A DNA stretch of 64,000 nt, taken from contig NZ_FKBS01000025.1 in the NCBI RefSeq assembly GCF_900078315.1, positions 124,001 through 188,000 of the forward strand, in the 5' to 3' direction. The notes beneath the pieces were generated by a model, which did no database searches, had not been told where the DNA came from, and worked only from the letters and a program-made list of their open reading frames with translations. The position numbers were made by a program, and so were the translations under genes. This DNA is from Bordetella ansorpii (lineage in GTDB: Bacteria; Pseudomonadota; Gammaproteobacteria; Burkholderiales; Burkholderiaceae_B). Below, one piece after another: positions 35,091-44,349 of this stretch; position 1 is the first letter of the stretch, and each line of letters begins with the position of its first letter.

Positions 35091-36113
35091 ATGCAAGATC
35101 GCACAGACCAGGATGGGCGGGCGCTGGCGGTGCGTCAGTTGCTTCGTCCACTACAAAGCTGGTTGGATGAACCGGACGTGACCGAAATCGCCATTCCGCG
35201 GCCCGGTGTGCTATTCGTGCGCGGCCGATCAGGCTGGCGGCAGCATGCCGTTGCGATGCTGACCTACGACTATCTTGCCGCACTGGCGGATGCCATCACG
35301 GTCTACAACGGGCTGGCGCCCGCACCCATCCTGTCCTTGACGCTGCCCAACGGCGAACGCGGGCAAGTCGCCCAAGCACCGGCGGTCATCGACGGTACGC
35401 TATCGCTGAACATCCGCAAGCATGGCCTGGTGGTCAAGTCACTCTCTGACCTGGATGCCGAAGGCGCGTTTGAGAATTGGCGCGATGTCAGCCCAATGCC
35501 ATCGTCCGAAGCGGCGCTGCTCTCCACGCGCGAAGCCGAATTGCTATCGCTGAAACGCGACGGCCGCGTGATTGATTTTCTCACCCGCGCGGTGCAGCTG
35601 CGATGCAATATCGTCATCGCGGGGCGCACGGGGTCCGGCAAGACCACCTTTGCGCGCTCGCTGATGGAATTGGTACCGGTCGATGAGCGTCTTATCACCA
35701 TCGAGGATGTTCACGAGCTGCTTCTGCCCCATCACCCAAATCGCGTCCACATGCTCTACGGACCGGACGCCGGCAGAGTATCGGCGACTGATTGCCTTGC
35801 GGCGTGCATGCGTAGCTCTCCCGACAGGGTGTTTCTCGCCGAGCTTCGCGGTGCCGAAGCATGGGAGTATTTGAGCGCGTTGAACACTGGCCACCCGGGT
35901 GGCATCACGACTACCCATGCCAACGACGCTCGCGGCACTTACGACCGCATTGCCTGGCTCGTCAAACAATCTGTGGCCGGGCAGCAAATGGCATTGGCGG
36001 CCATTCTTGCATACCTGCACCGCACTCTGGACTTGGTCATCTACATGGCCGATAGGCGCGTAGTCGAACTGCACTATGACCCGATGGCCGCGACACGACT
36101 CGATGGCCAGTAG
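35091..36113 (+). CDS. virB11: VirB11-type secretion ATPase
   Basis: 340-residue hexameric AAA-like ATPase of the VirB11/PulE superfamily. Walker A AGRTGSGKTTF lies near 177-187, then the Asp box LITIEDVHEL, Walker B region RVFLAELRG and His box GGITTTHANDARG. It is the last of the contiguous virB genes. Confidence 0.94.
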   Translation: MQDRTDQDGRALAVRQLLRPLQSWLDEPDVTEIAIPRPGVLFVRGRSGWRQHAVAMLTYDYLAALADAITVYNGLAPAPILSLTLPNGERGQVAQAPAVIDGTLSLNIRKHGLVVKSLSDLDAEGAFENWRDVSPMPSSEAALLSTREAELLSLKRDGRVIDFLTRAVQLRCNIVIAGRTGSGKTTFARSLMELVPVDERLITIEDVHELLLPHHPNRVHMLYGPDAGRVSATDCLAACMRSSPDRVFLAELRGAEAWEYLSALNTGHPGGITTTHANDARGTYDRIAWLVKQSVAGQQMALAAILAYLHRTLDLVIYMADRRVVELHYDPMAATRLDGQ

Positions 36114-36158
36114 ACCTTCGTATGACCAACCCTGTTTGGGGAACTCTAAGGATCAGCC

Positions 36159-36437
36159 ATGCCGCGCTCCAGATCAAAGCCAGCGCAACCGCCGCACCGA
36201 TCTCGAACCGCCATTGCCTACGCCATCATGCAGCAGGCGCTCGAGGCCGGCCGGGCCGCTGGCCACACGCCGCAAGACATCCACCGGGCCATCACCGCAG
36301 CATATCCCTGGGGAAACCGCCAGCCTTCGAAATGGCCGTACAAAGCCTGGCTCATCGCGCGGCGGCAGTTCTACGAACGACACGGCCTGCCCGGTCTTCG
36401 TGCCGTCAAGGGCATTGCGCAAAGCGAAGAACCCTGA
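36159..36437 (+). CDS. Small conserved-looking hypothetical protein
   Basis: 92 residues, basic. A helix ending QDIHRAITAAYPWGNRQ precedes a KWPYKAWLIARRQFYE segment; a YP-x-G-x-R/PY-x-W pattern of this kind occurs in small phage and plasmid proteins. AAGGATC precedes the ATG. No function is recognised. It separates virB11 from the HTH gene. Confidence 0.6.
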   Translation: MPRSRSKPAQPPHRSRTAIAYAIMQQALEAGRAAGHTPQDIHRAITAAYPWGNRQPSKWPYKAWLIARRQFYERHGLPGLRAVKGIAQSEEP

Positions 36438-36546
36438 CCCAGCATCATCGGTCACGAACCTGAGCCAATGCATCACCTGCTGGGTCCGCCGACCCGGCAT
36501 CGTCGAACTTACCCGGTAATCTTCTACCGCTGCACGGGGGACTGAT

Positions 36547-37332
36547 ATGAGTGTGGCTGCCGTCAACTGGGCCTTACAGGTCGATGCCGAGCGTCCCTCG
36601 TCCAAGCTGGTCCTGCTGGTCCTTGCTTGGGGAGTGCGATACAACGCCGAGGACTGGACGGCCTATGCCAGTGTGGACGATCTTGCAGTTGCAACGCATC
36701 TGGACCGCAAGACCATTCTGGATGCCCTGAAACGCCTCTGCGTGATCGGAATTATCGAAGACTCCGGGCTACGCGCTGGCGCCACCCGCCGCATAACGGT
36801 ATGGCGCCTGAACGGCCAACCCGCGCCGCAGCACACCTGCGGGACCAACTCTTCGAGCCAGGAACATACGCCGGCCAGGATTGTCTCTCGCCCTGCGCCC
36901 GCGCCTGCGGCATCAGCCTACAAGCCTCACCGCAACCCCGCCCACGACGCCGGCACTCGCTTGCCGGATAAATGGACGCTACCCAGTGACTGGCGGGAAT
37001 GGGCCAGGCGCATGCGACCCAGATGGAGCACGAGCCGCATTGAAGCAATGGCGGCGACATTCCACGCCTACTGGCGCTCCAAACCAGGCGCGGCCGGCTA
37101 CAGCGCAGACTGGTCCGCAAGCTGGCGGCTGTGGGTACTGCGCGAAGCCCCCGATCGCACCGACGAATCATCCAGGGGCGCAAGGCCCTTGCAGACAGCA
37201 CAGAGCCGACAGGCATGGCTTCTGGCACAAGCGCGCGCTGCCGGTATCGAGGCTGCGCCCGGTGAGTCCACGGAAGCCTACCTCGCCCGCGCGCATATCG
37301 AACTGGAACGCCGCTCGGCGGGAGATGAATAG
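36547..37332 (+). CDS. Helix-turn-helix protein (phage/plasmid replication-organiser type)
   Basis: 261 residues. The N-terminal winged-helix part (about 5-80: TAYASVDDLAVATHLDRKTI, LDALKRLCVIGIIE) is of the HTH_36 type common in phage and plasmid replication or regulatory proteins. A disordered linker (about 95-140) leads to a C-terminal region with FHAYWRSKPGAAGYSADWS, a signature of DnaT-like or replication-accessory proteins. It may contribute to element replication or regulate the following operon. Confidence 0.65.
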   Translation: MSVAAVNWALQVDAERPSSKLVLLVLAWGVRYNAEDWTAYASVDDLAVATHLDRKTILDALKRLCVIGIIEDSGLRAGATRRITVWRLNGQPAPQHTCGTNSSSQEHTPARIVSRPAPAPAASAYKPHRNPAHDAGTRLPDKWTLPSDWREWARRMRPRWSTSRIEAMAATFHAYWRSKPGAAGYSADWSASWRLWVLREAPDRTDESSRGARPLQTAQSRQAWLLAQARAAGIEAAPGESTEAYLARAHIELERRSAGDE

Positions 37333-37355
37333 CGGCTGTGGATAACCTGGGCGAA

Positions 37356-37481
37356 ACCATGCCGTTATAGGAACCATTCCAAAAACAGGATGGTCCCGAT
37401 TCGACTGCCAAACCATCCCGGATACGGGACGGTGAATCGTACCGATTTCGGGCCCCTGAATAAGCCCACAAACGGAACCAT
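37356..37481. repeat. ACCAT repeats upstream of the stb-like operon
   Basis: Five copies of ACCAT with a shared (G)(A)AACCAT(n)CC context occur at 37356, 37373, 37412 and 37477 on the + strand and 37390-37394 on the minus strand. The first three start 17 bases apart. They lie in the 411-base gap (37333-37743) before the StbA-like gene, where R388 has direct repeats bound by StbA. The rest of the gap shows no convincing gene. Confidence 0.45.
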
Positions 37482-37743
37482 CAAATATATAGGTAGTTAT
37501 AGGTTCAAGCAGGTACAGAGAGAGTCGCGCGCGCAACGCCGCTCTTGGGCAAGTCGGCGTTGTCCATGCAGCCGAGAAGTCAGCAAGCTCTGGCCTGCAT
37601 CTCATGGAAGCATCTGGTCAGCACAACGGTTTCAGCGATCTGGAAAAGTAGCCGGCCGGCATCACGTCAACGACCGAACAGCACGCGACCGGAAGCGTGC
37701 TCGTGCTCTCAACACACCCATCAACAACCACGGCACGCAAGAG

Positions 37744-38166
37744 ATGCAAATGCATCGTCTTGCGCTGGAGATCCGCGTGCATATTGACCCTTTAAAAAGT
37801 GAATTGGCGAGCCTGGCCAGCGGCTCACGCCGCGCCCGCTTGCGCCTTCTCATGCCGACCATCGCCGAACTGGTGGCTGCTGGCGTTGCACGCCAAGACA
37901 TCGTCGACCAACTTGTTGCACGCGACCTGCCCATCACCCTGGCTGGGCTGAAGTCCGCGTTGCGTCGTTGGCGAAAGCGCCAGAGCCTCGTTACGTCCCA
38001 CTCGCCAGGGCAGCGGTCGCCTCCCGATGCGCACGTGCCGCTGAGCCCCAGCGCGCAGGCCTCGCCCGCCGCCGTCAGCAACAAGGGCGATTTGGTGCGG
38101 CTACGGCGCACCTCTGCGCCCGATTTGGCCGAACTGGCCCGCATCGCCAAGCAAGAAGGGAGTTAG
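37744..38166 (+). CDS. StbA/HTH-type DNA-binding protein of the partition/stability operon
   Basis: About 140 residues. A predicted helix-turn-helix lies at about residues 38-75 (TIAELVAAGVARQDIVDQLV, then LPITLAGLKSALRRWRKR), followed by a Pro/Ser-rich tail. The open frame starts at 37390, but the upstream part crosses the repeat region and has poor coding character; ATGs at 37744 or 37750 fit. It ends three bases before the StbB-like ATPase gene. By position and size it matches StbA of R388, but sequence identity could not be tested. Confidence 0.55.
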   Translation: MQMHRLALEIRVHIDPLKSELASLASGSRRARLRLLMPTIAELVAAGVARQDIVDQLVARDLPITLAGLKSALRRWRKRQSLVTSHSPGQRSPPDAHVPLSPSAQASPAAVSNKGDLVRLRRTSAPDLAELARIAKQEGS

Positions 38167-38169
38167 CCC

Positions 38170-38877
38170 ATGAACATCGTTGTTTTGAACTACAGCGGCT
38201 CGGTCGGCAAGACCGTCGTCGCCAGCCACGTGCTTGCCCCGAGAATCCCCGGCGCTGACATCATCGCTGTCGAATCGACAAACGAGACCGGCGCGGATCT
38301 GGGACTGACCGTTGAACAGATACGCGGTGAGCAGTTCGGACTCTTGTTTCGCCGGCTGCTGACCTGCGAAGCGGCCATTGTTGATGTCGGAGCCACCAAC
38401 GTCGAAGATTTTCTGGCACACATGATCCGATACGACCAATCGCATGACGAGATCGACTATTTCGTGCTTCCCGTCATTCCATCGGGCAAAGCGCAAAGAG
38501 AAACGCTGAAAACCATCGAAGCGCTGGTAGCACTGGGGGTCCAGGCGCCTCGAATCCGCGTGATCTTCAATCGCGTCGAGATAGACGTTCGGGAAGAATT
38601 TGCTCCCATCTTCGGCTACGCCCGCGTCAATCAAACCTTCCAGCCAAATCCGCTGGCCGCCATCTACCGTAACGACGTGTTCGACCTGTTGGCCAACCGC
38701 CGCATCACGATCTCCGAAGTCCTGGCCGACACCACCGACTATCGGCAATTGCTGCGCGAGGCCAAGCCTACTGACGAGAAGGAGATTGCTCGCTGCACCG
38801 AACTCATTGCGTTGCGTGCGCTGGCGCGCCCCGTTCATCAGCAGCTCGACAGCGTCTTTGCCGCGCTGTTCTCCTAA
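38170..38877 (+). CDS. stbB: StbB-like P-loop ATPase (plasmid stability)
   Basis: 235 residues of the ParA/MinD-related StbB group. A deviant P-loop NYSGSVGKTVVASHV lies at the N-terminus, and a second conserved strand is AAIVDVGATNVEDFLA. In R388 StbB is needed for conjugation and, with StbA, sets plasmid positioning. AGGGAG precedes the ATG. It is followed by the StbC-like gene 10 bases later. Confidence 0.7.
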   Translation: MNIVVLNYSGSVGKTVVASHVLAPRIPGADIIAVESTNETGADLGLTVEQIRGEQFGLLFRRLLTCEAAIVDVGATNVEDFLAHMIRYDQSHDEIDYFVLPVIPSGKAQRETLKTIEALVALGVQAPRIRVIFNRVEIDVREEFAPIFGYARVNQTFQPNPLAAIYRNDVFDLLANRRITISEVLADTTDYRQLLREAKPTDEKEIARCTELIALRALARPVHQQLDSVFAALFS

Positions 38878-38887
38878 AGCAGCCGCC

Positions 38888-39283
38888 ATGAGCGAGCATG
38901 CTCCCCCTCCCCGCAGCAAGCTGGACGTGCTGTACCGCGATGTACTGGGCGAGATCGCACCTCTGATGGACCGGGTCGAGACAGCGATAAAGGCCGCTGA
39001 CGCGCTCATGCAACGTAGCCATGTCCAACCTGAACAAGCCGGCATCAAGGGATCCGAAGCAAGCTCGGGTAGATCTGCGGACGAAGAAACTGCGCGCAGA
39101 TTCTCGCGCAGCGCTCGCGACATGGATCTTGCTACTCGCGCACTCCAAGCCGCAACAGTCTCCTACAAGCAGGCAGCGCTCCGGCACGCCTGGCTAACCG
39201 CATTGCTGGGCCTGGTCGCTGGGTTCATAGGCGGGGCGCTGGCTGGCATTGCCTTGGGCGGTCTTTGGATCGCCGCTCCATGA
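38888..39283 (+). CDS. StbC-like small membrane protein
   Basis: 131 residues. A long hydrophilic helical region is followed by a C-terminal membrane helix pair (WLTALLGLVAGFIGGALAGI). It is third gene of the stb-like operon, as stbC is in R388. Its function in known plasmids is unassigned. The frame begins further upstream inside stbB, but ATG 38888 follows AAGCAGCCGCC and gives the expected short product. Confidence 0.6.
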   Translation: MSEHAPPPRSKLDVLYRDVLGEIAPLMDRVETAIKAADALMQRSHVQPEQAGIKGSEASSGRSADEETARRFSRSARDMDLATRALQAATVSYKQAALRHAWLTALLGLVAGFIGGALAGIALGGLWIAAP

Positions 39284-39301
39284 CATGAGGAAGTGATCAT
39301 C

Positions 39302-40900
39302 ATGGCACCCGACATACGCCGGCGCCTTTCCGTGCTGGCCCTAGTGCTTTGCCCCCTTGCCAGTTGGCTGGCCTGCATCAGCTACACCAGCGGGATCAGC
39401 ATACGGCAACTTGACTATCGAACTCTCTCCGCAGCCGTGCGCGCTACACCGCACTACCCGATCTTGATGTGGGCCATTGGCGCGGGCCTGGTCCTCGCGC
39501 TGCTCATCATCATCACCCTGCTGCGCGACAGGTCCCACACGGAAGGGTACGACGGCGCGGGGTATCGGAAGTTCATACGTGGTACGCGCGTTGTTCCTTT
39601 TCGATCTCTGCGACAAACATGCAGCGAGTGGTTCCGCAGCCAGATCGATGTCGCGGGCGTGCCAATGCCAACAAGAATCGAGACGCTGCATCTGTTGCTC
39701 AACGGCGCCACCGGCAGCGGCAAGACGATCCTGCTGCGGCGGCTTGTCTTTTCGGCGTTACGGCGCGGCGATCGAATGGTCCTGGTTGACCCCAATGGCG
39801 ATTTGCTTTCCAAGTTCTGGCGGCCCGGTGACATCGTGCTCAATCCCTACGACTCCCGCACCGAAGGATGGAGCTTCTTCAACGAGGTGCGGGCGGACTA
39901 CGATTGGAAACGCTTCGCTAAATCCGTGGTCCCGTTGGGCGCGGACGCCAACGCGGAGGAGTGGAACGAGTTCGGTCGCCTACTGTTGCGCGAAGCGGCC
40001 CGAAAGCTATACACGCTTGGCTGCCCCTCCATCGAGCAGCTATTCCGATGGTGTACCATCGCCGACCCGCAGGACCTGCGTGCGTTCTTGACCGGGACGC
40101 TGGCCGAATCGCTGTTTGCCGGTTCCAACGAAGCCAGCAAGGCATTGACCTCTGCCCGGTTTGTGCTCTCCAACAAGCTGAGCGAGCACATGAGCATGCC
40201 GCCCGGAACCTTCAGCATCCGCGACTGGATGGAGGATGAGCGAGGCGGCAACCTGTTCATCACCTGGCGCCAGGACATGGCCCCCGCCATGAAGCCGTTG
40301 GTCTCCGCCTGGGTGGATGTGTTCTGCACCTCCATCCTGTCGATGCCGGAGAACTACTACCGTCGGTGGTGGCTGGTGATCGATGAACTGGCCTCGCTGG
40401 AAAAACTTCCCACGTTGGAAGATGCGCTGACAAAAGGCCGCAAGCATGGGCTGCGCATCGTGGCTGGCCTGCAGAGCGTATCGCAGTTGGCCAGCATCTA
40501 TGGCGAGCGTGTCGCGCAAACGATTCGTGCATCCTTCCGCTCGCTGGTCGTGCTCGGCGGGTCGAAAACCGATCCCGAAACGGCCGAGGAAATGTCCAAG
40601 AGCCTGGGCGAGCACGAAGTCGCCAGGCCGGAATACACCGACAGCCGACAAATCGGCAGCCGCACAACGGGCGAACGTATGGTCAGGAGCACCGAGCGTG
40701 TCGTGACGCCGGCGCAGGTGCAGACGCTGCCCGATCTAAACGGCTATCTCGCTTTCTCCGGTGCGCGGCCGATCTCCCGTTTCGTGCTTGAACCGTTGCA
40801 GTTTGTCGAGCGCACGCCCGCTTTCATCGAATCGCATCGGATCTCGTCAACCCTTCCGTCCGCAGAGGGACCCAATGATCTCCCGCAAGGTACTGCATAG
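39302..40900 (+). CDS. virD4: VirD4/TrwB-type coupling protein (T4CP)
   Basis: 532 residues. Two N-terminal membrane helices (about 10-30 and 55-75) are followed by Walker A NGATGSGKTILL (about 135-146) and Walker B WWLVIDELASLEKL (about 355-368), then the family segment HGLRIVAGLQSVSQLASIYG. It links the relaxosome to the secretion channel. ATG 39302 has GAGGAAG upstream; a GTG at 39293 lies within that site. It overlaps the relaxase gene by 26 bases. Confidence 0.93.
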   Translation: MAPDIRRRLSVLALVLCPLASWLACISYTSGISIRQLDYRTLSAAVRATPHYPILMWAIGAGLVLALLIIITLLRDRSHTEGYDGAGYRKFIRGTRVVPFRSLRQTCSEWFRSQIDVAGVPMPTRIETLHLLLNGATGSGKTILLRRLVFSALRRGDRMVLVDPNGDLLSKFWRPGDIVLNPYDSRTEGWSFFNEVRADYDWKRFAKSVVPLGADANAEEWNEFGRLLLREAARKLYTLGCPSIEQLFRWCTIADPQDLRAFLTGTLAESLFAGSNEASKALTSARFVLSNKLSEHMSMPPGTFSIRDWMEDERGGNLFITWRQDMAPAMKPLVSAWVDVFCTSILSMPENYYRRWWLVIDELASLEKLPTLEDALTKGRKHGLRIVAGLQSVSQLASIYGERVAQTIRASFRSLVVLGGSKTDPETAEEMSKSLGEHEVARPEYTDSRQIGSRTTGERMVRSTERVVTPAQVQTLPDLNGYLAFSGARPISRFVLEPLQFVERTPAFIESHRISSTLPSAEGPNDLPQGTA

Positions 40901-43700
40901 GAGCGCGGCCGCCAAAACCACGCACTACTACGCGGAGCAGCAGGACGACTATTACAGCCGTGATGGCGATGCGTCCCGCTGGCTCGGCCGCGGGGCCGCC
41001 GCCCTGGGCCTGTCCGGCACCGTCGATCTCGAGCAGTTCCGCGCCGCGCTACGCGGCGACTTCGGTGAGGGCGTCGCTTTGGCCAAATCCATTCGGTCCG
41101 ATGCTCGGGCACGCGCAGGACTGGACCTGACTTTCTCGGCCCCTAAGTCGGTGACGATCCAGGCGCTGATTGGAAAGGACCCAGCCGTGGTGGCCGCGCA
41201 TGATCGGGCCGTCGAAGCCGCGTTGGCGCATATGGAACGTCATTACGCCTATGCCCGACAGCGCGTGGACGGCCGAGTACATATCGAGAGTACAGGCAAC
41301 ATCGTGGTGGCCGCCTGGCGCCACGAGACAGCACGTCCGACGAAGGGTTCGCCGCCGGACCCACAGTTGCACACGCACGCGATCGTGATGAACCTGACCC
41401 AGCGCGCTGACGGCAAATGGGCGGCGATGTCGAACGAAGAAATCTTTCGCACCCGCAAACTGCTCGACGCCATCTACACCAACGAGCTGGCCCGACAGCT
41501 ACAGCTATCAGGCTACTCGATACGGTTGGAGGGACGCCATATAGAACTGGCGCACATCTCACGTCAGCAGATCGAAGTCTTTTCGAAGCGGACTGCGCAG
41601 ATCAACGCTGAACTTCAGCATCGTCACCTGACGCGCGAAACGGCAAGCCACGGCACGAAGCAGGCGATTACCCTGGCCACCCGCCAGGCGAAGGCGGCGA
41701 ACTTGCCCCGCGCGGTACTACAGGCGACCTGGGAACAGCAAGCGCGGGAAGCCGGTTTGGCGCTGACGCGCCCGCCGCGCGCACACGGTCGGGACTTGGA
41801 ACAAGAAGCATCCTCGGGATTGCCGGCCAACAGTGGGCACGGTATTGCCGAACACGCCGTGAACTGGGCAATTCGCCACCTCACGGAACGCGAAGCGAAC
41901 ATGAGTGCAAGCGCGCTGCTTTCAACAGCGCTCGAGCATGTTGCCGGCCGCACTGACGCGCACACCATCGAAACCGAGATACGGCGGCAGACAAATGTCG
42001 GGCGCCTGATCTTAGGCACCCAGCTTTATCGAGAAGCCTCCCAGGAGTTTGGCACGGTACGCGACAAGGCCGCCTGGAACCAAACGCTGATTCGGTCTGG
42101 ATTGACACCGAAGGAAGCGGCGGCATCGGTACGTGCCCTTATCGCCCACGGGCAGCTCGTCGCCGTGGAGCCGCACTTCACAACGGAGGCTGCACGCACG
42201 CGTGAGAAAAGAATCCTGCAGATTGAACGTGAAGGCCGAGGTCAGGTTACGCCGATCATCGACGCCACACGGCTCGCCACGCAACTCGCAGGGCTGTCTC
42301 TGAAACCAGGGCAACGTGCGGCTTCCGAGATGATATTGGGGAGCGCGCACCGCATTGTGGGTGTGCAGGGCCTTGCCGGCACCGGTAAATCCTACATGCT
42401 CGCCCAGGTCAAGGCGCTTGCCCAGGCCAATGGATACAAGCTTCACGCGCTGGCCTCTTATGGCGGACAGGTCCGAGCACTGCGAGAACTGGGTATAGAG
42501 GCGAACACGGTGGCGTCTATGCTCGAAGCCCGCAACGCTGCGCGGCTTGAGCTGGACGAACGCACCATTCTGGTTGTCGACGAGGCAGGGGTTGTTCCCA
42601 GCAGATTGATGGAAAAGCTGCTCCAGCGAGTGGAGTCGGCTGGCGCGCGCACGGTACTGCTAGGCGACACCGAGCAGACCAAAGCAGTTGAGGCGGGTAG
42701 GCCTTTTCACCAACTCCAAGATGCGGGGATGGCTACGGCTCGTATGTCCGATATCGTGCGTCAGCATGATCCCACGCTTCGACGCGCCGTCGAACTGGCA
42801 GCAGAAGGCAAGGCGTCGGCTTCGCTGGGCGTCCTGCAATCCGTCCATGAAATTGCTGACGATGGCAAGCGGTACGGGAGAATTGCCGCCCACTATGTGC
42901 AGGTTGGCGGCGACACGCTCATCCTGACCGGTACGAACGATTCGCGAAATCGGATCAACCAGGCGGTCCACGAAGCATCTGGCCTGGACGGAAAAGGCCA
43001 TGAACACAACCTTCTGACGCGCCGCGATACGACGCAGGCACAGCGCCGCTACGCCCGTTATTACGTGGATGGTGATGTCATCCAGCCAGAACGCAGCTAC
43101 GCATCAGGGCTGCAAGCCGGCCAAGCCTATCGCATCATGGCTCGGGACACGATGCGCAACACCTTGACGGTGGAGAATCTGTCGACAGCGGAAAGGATCT
43201 CCTTCAACCCGCTTCGGGCAACCAAGCTCTCTGTGTACCAGCCGGTACGCGCTGAACTGTCGGTGGGATCCTGGGTGCGAGTCACGCGTAACGACGCCGC
43301 ACGCGACTTGGTCAACGGTGGCCGCTTTGAAGTTGTAGCCGTCTCGCGCGACACGATCACGATCCGAAACAATGCTCGGACGGTCACCCTGCCCGCGGAC
43401 CATCCGGTTCATCTGGACAGAGCCTACGCGACGACAGTGCATAGTGCGCAGGGCCTGACCGCTGACCGCGTACTCATCAACGCGGAGAGCTACAGCAGGA
43501 CCACCAAGTCGGACGTCTATTACGTGGGCATCTCAAGGGCACGCCATTCCGCAGATATATACACCGACAGCAAATCCAAGCTTCCCGCCGCCGCCGACCG
43601 ACGCGAAGACAAAACCGCCGCGCTGGACATCGGGTTGCGCCGGCCGTCAGAGCCGTCCCTGCAAAAACATACGTCTCTCGAGGCCGGCGTAAGTGGATAG
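40875..43700 (+). CDS. trwC: MobF-family relaxase-helicase (TrwC/TraI type)
   Basis: 941 residues. The relaxase domain is N-terminal, with tyrosine pairs Y18-Y19 and Y26-Y27 and the metal-binding histidines in QLHTHAIVMN (H166, H168). A superfamily I helicase follows, with Walker A GLAGTGKSY near 499-507, VVDEAG near 570 and YATTVHSAQGLT near 852. It nicks oriT and unwinds the transferred strand. Length matches TrwC (about 966), much shorter than F TraI. It defines the element as MOBF and completes the transfer set. Confidence 0.94.
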   Translation: MISRKVLHRSAAAKTTHYYAEQQDDYYSRDGDASRWLGRGAAALGLSGTVDLEQFRAALRGDFGEGVALAKSIRSDARARAGLDLTFSAPKSVTIQALIGKDPAVVAAHDRAVEAALAHMERHYAYARQRVDGRVHIESTGNIVVAAWRHETARPTKGSPPDPQLHTHAIVMNLTQRADGKWAAMSNEEIFRTRKLLDAIYTNELARQLQLSGYSIRLEGRHIELAHISRQQIEVFSKRTAQINAELQHRHLTRETASHGTKQAITLATRQAKAANLPRAVLQATWEQQAREAGLALTRPPRAHGRDLEQEASSGLPANSGHGIAEHAVNWAIRHLTEREANMSASALLSTALEHVAGRTDAHTIETEIRRQTNVGRLILGTQLYREASQEFGTVRDKAAWNQTLIRSGLTPKEAAASVRALIAHGQLVAVEPHFTTEAARTREKRILQIEREGRGQVTPIIDATRLATQLAGLSLKPGQRAASEMILGSAHRIVGVQGLAGTGKSYMLAQVKALAQANGYKLHALASYGGQVRALRELGIEANTVASMLEARNAARLELDERTILVVDEAGVVPSRLMEKLLQRVESAGARTVLLGDTEQTKAVEAGRPFHQLQDAGMATARMSDIVRQHDPTLRRAVELAAEGKASASLGVLQSVHEIADDGKRYGRIAAHYVQVGGDTLILTGTNDSRNRINQAVHEASGLDGKGHEHNLLTRRDTTQAQRRYARYYVDGDVIQPERSYASGLQAGQAYRIMARDTMRNTLTVENLSTAERISFNPLRATKLSVYQPVRAELSVGSWVRVTRNDAARDLVNGGRFEVVAVSRDTITIRNNARTVTLPADHPVHLDRAYATTVHSAQGLTADRVLINAESYSRTTKSDVYYVGISRARHSADIYTDSKSKLPAAADRREDKTAALDIGLRRPSEPSLQKHTSLEAGVSG

Positions 43701-43728
43701 CGGCGACTGGCGAATACAAACCGCTTCG

Positions 43729-44343
43729 CTACCGAAACTGGCTGTCCAGTTCGGGCTGACACTTGGCCAGTACGTCCTGAAGCGTCTGAACGACGGGAAT
43801 ATCGGGCGCTGCCGCCTGAGTAGCCAGGGAAGGCCGCACAAGAAATCCCTGCTGTGCCAGCCGCAGCATCTTGAGATCGTTGAATGCGTCACCCAGCGCA
43901 AGCACTTCCATTCCTTGCGCCAGCAACCGCGCGATGTGATCCTCTTTCCCATTTCTCGGCAGGTAACAGCAGTCGACCACCCACCCGTCGGAATCGGTGC
44001 ATAACGAATGGCAGTAGGCCTGAGGATCGCCCAGGGCCTTCAGCAATGGGCTGGCCAACTCGTGGAAGCAGTCCGAGACAATCTGGACTTGGTGAGTACG
44101 CCCAATCTCCTCCAAGAAATGCCTTGCATCCAAAAATGGCTGTACCGCCAGAAGAATCGCCTGGACGTCTTTCAAGCGTAAGCCGTTCTTGCGCAGGGCA
44201 GTAATCCGCAGGCGCATCAGTGTGGGGTAGTCAGGTTCATCGCGTGTGGTCATCGCGAAATCCTGTACGCCCGTACTTTGCCCAATGATTGGCCACAGCT
44301 CGGGGATGAGCACACCTTCCAGATCTATGCATGCGATTTTCAT
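43729..44343 (-). CDS. thrH: ThrH-type phosphoserine phosphatase/phosphoserine:homoserine phosphotransferase
   Basis: 204-residue HAD-superfamily protein. Motif I is DLEGVLIPE instead of the usual DxDGT, typical of ThrH; motif II is VSDCF and motif IV LALGDAFNDLKML. ThrH of Pseudomonas hydrolyses phosphoserine or transfers phosphate to homoserine. It is the last gene of a minus-strand operon with a LysE exporter and a 2OG dioxygenase, converging on the relaxase gene. Confidence 0.88.
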   Translation of the reverse strand: MKIACIDLEGVLIPELWPIIGQSTGVQDFAMTTRDEPDYPTLMRLRITALRKNGLRLKDVQAILLAVQPFLDARHFLEEIGRTHQVQIVSDCFHELASPLLKALGDPQAYCHSLCTDSDGWVVDCCYLPRNGKEDHIARLLAQGMEVLALGDAFNDLKMLRLAQQGFLVRPSLATQAAAPDIPVVQTLQDVLAKCQPELDSQFR

Positions 44344-44349
44344 GGTCGA

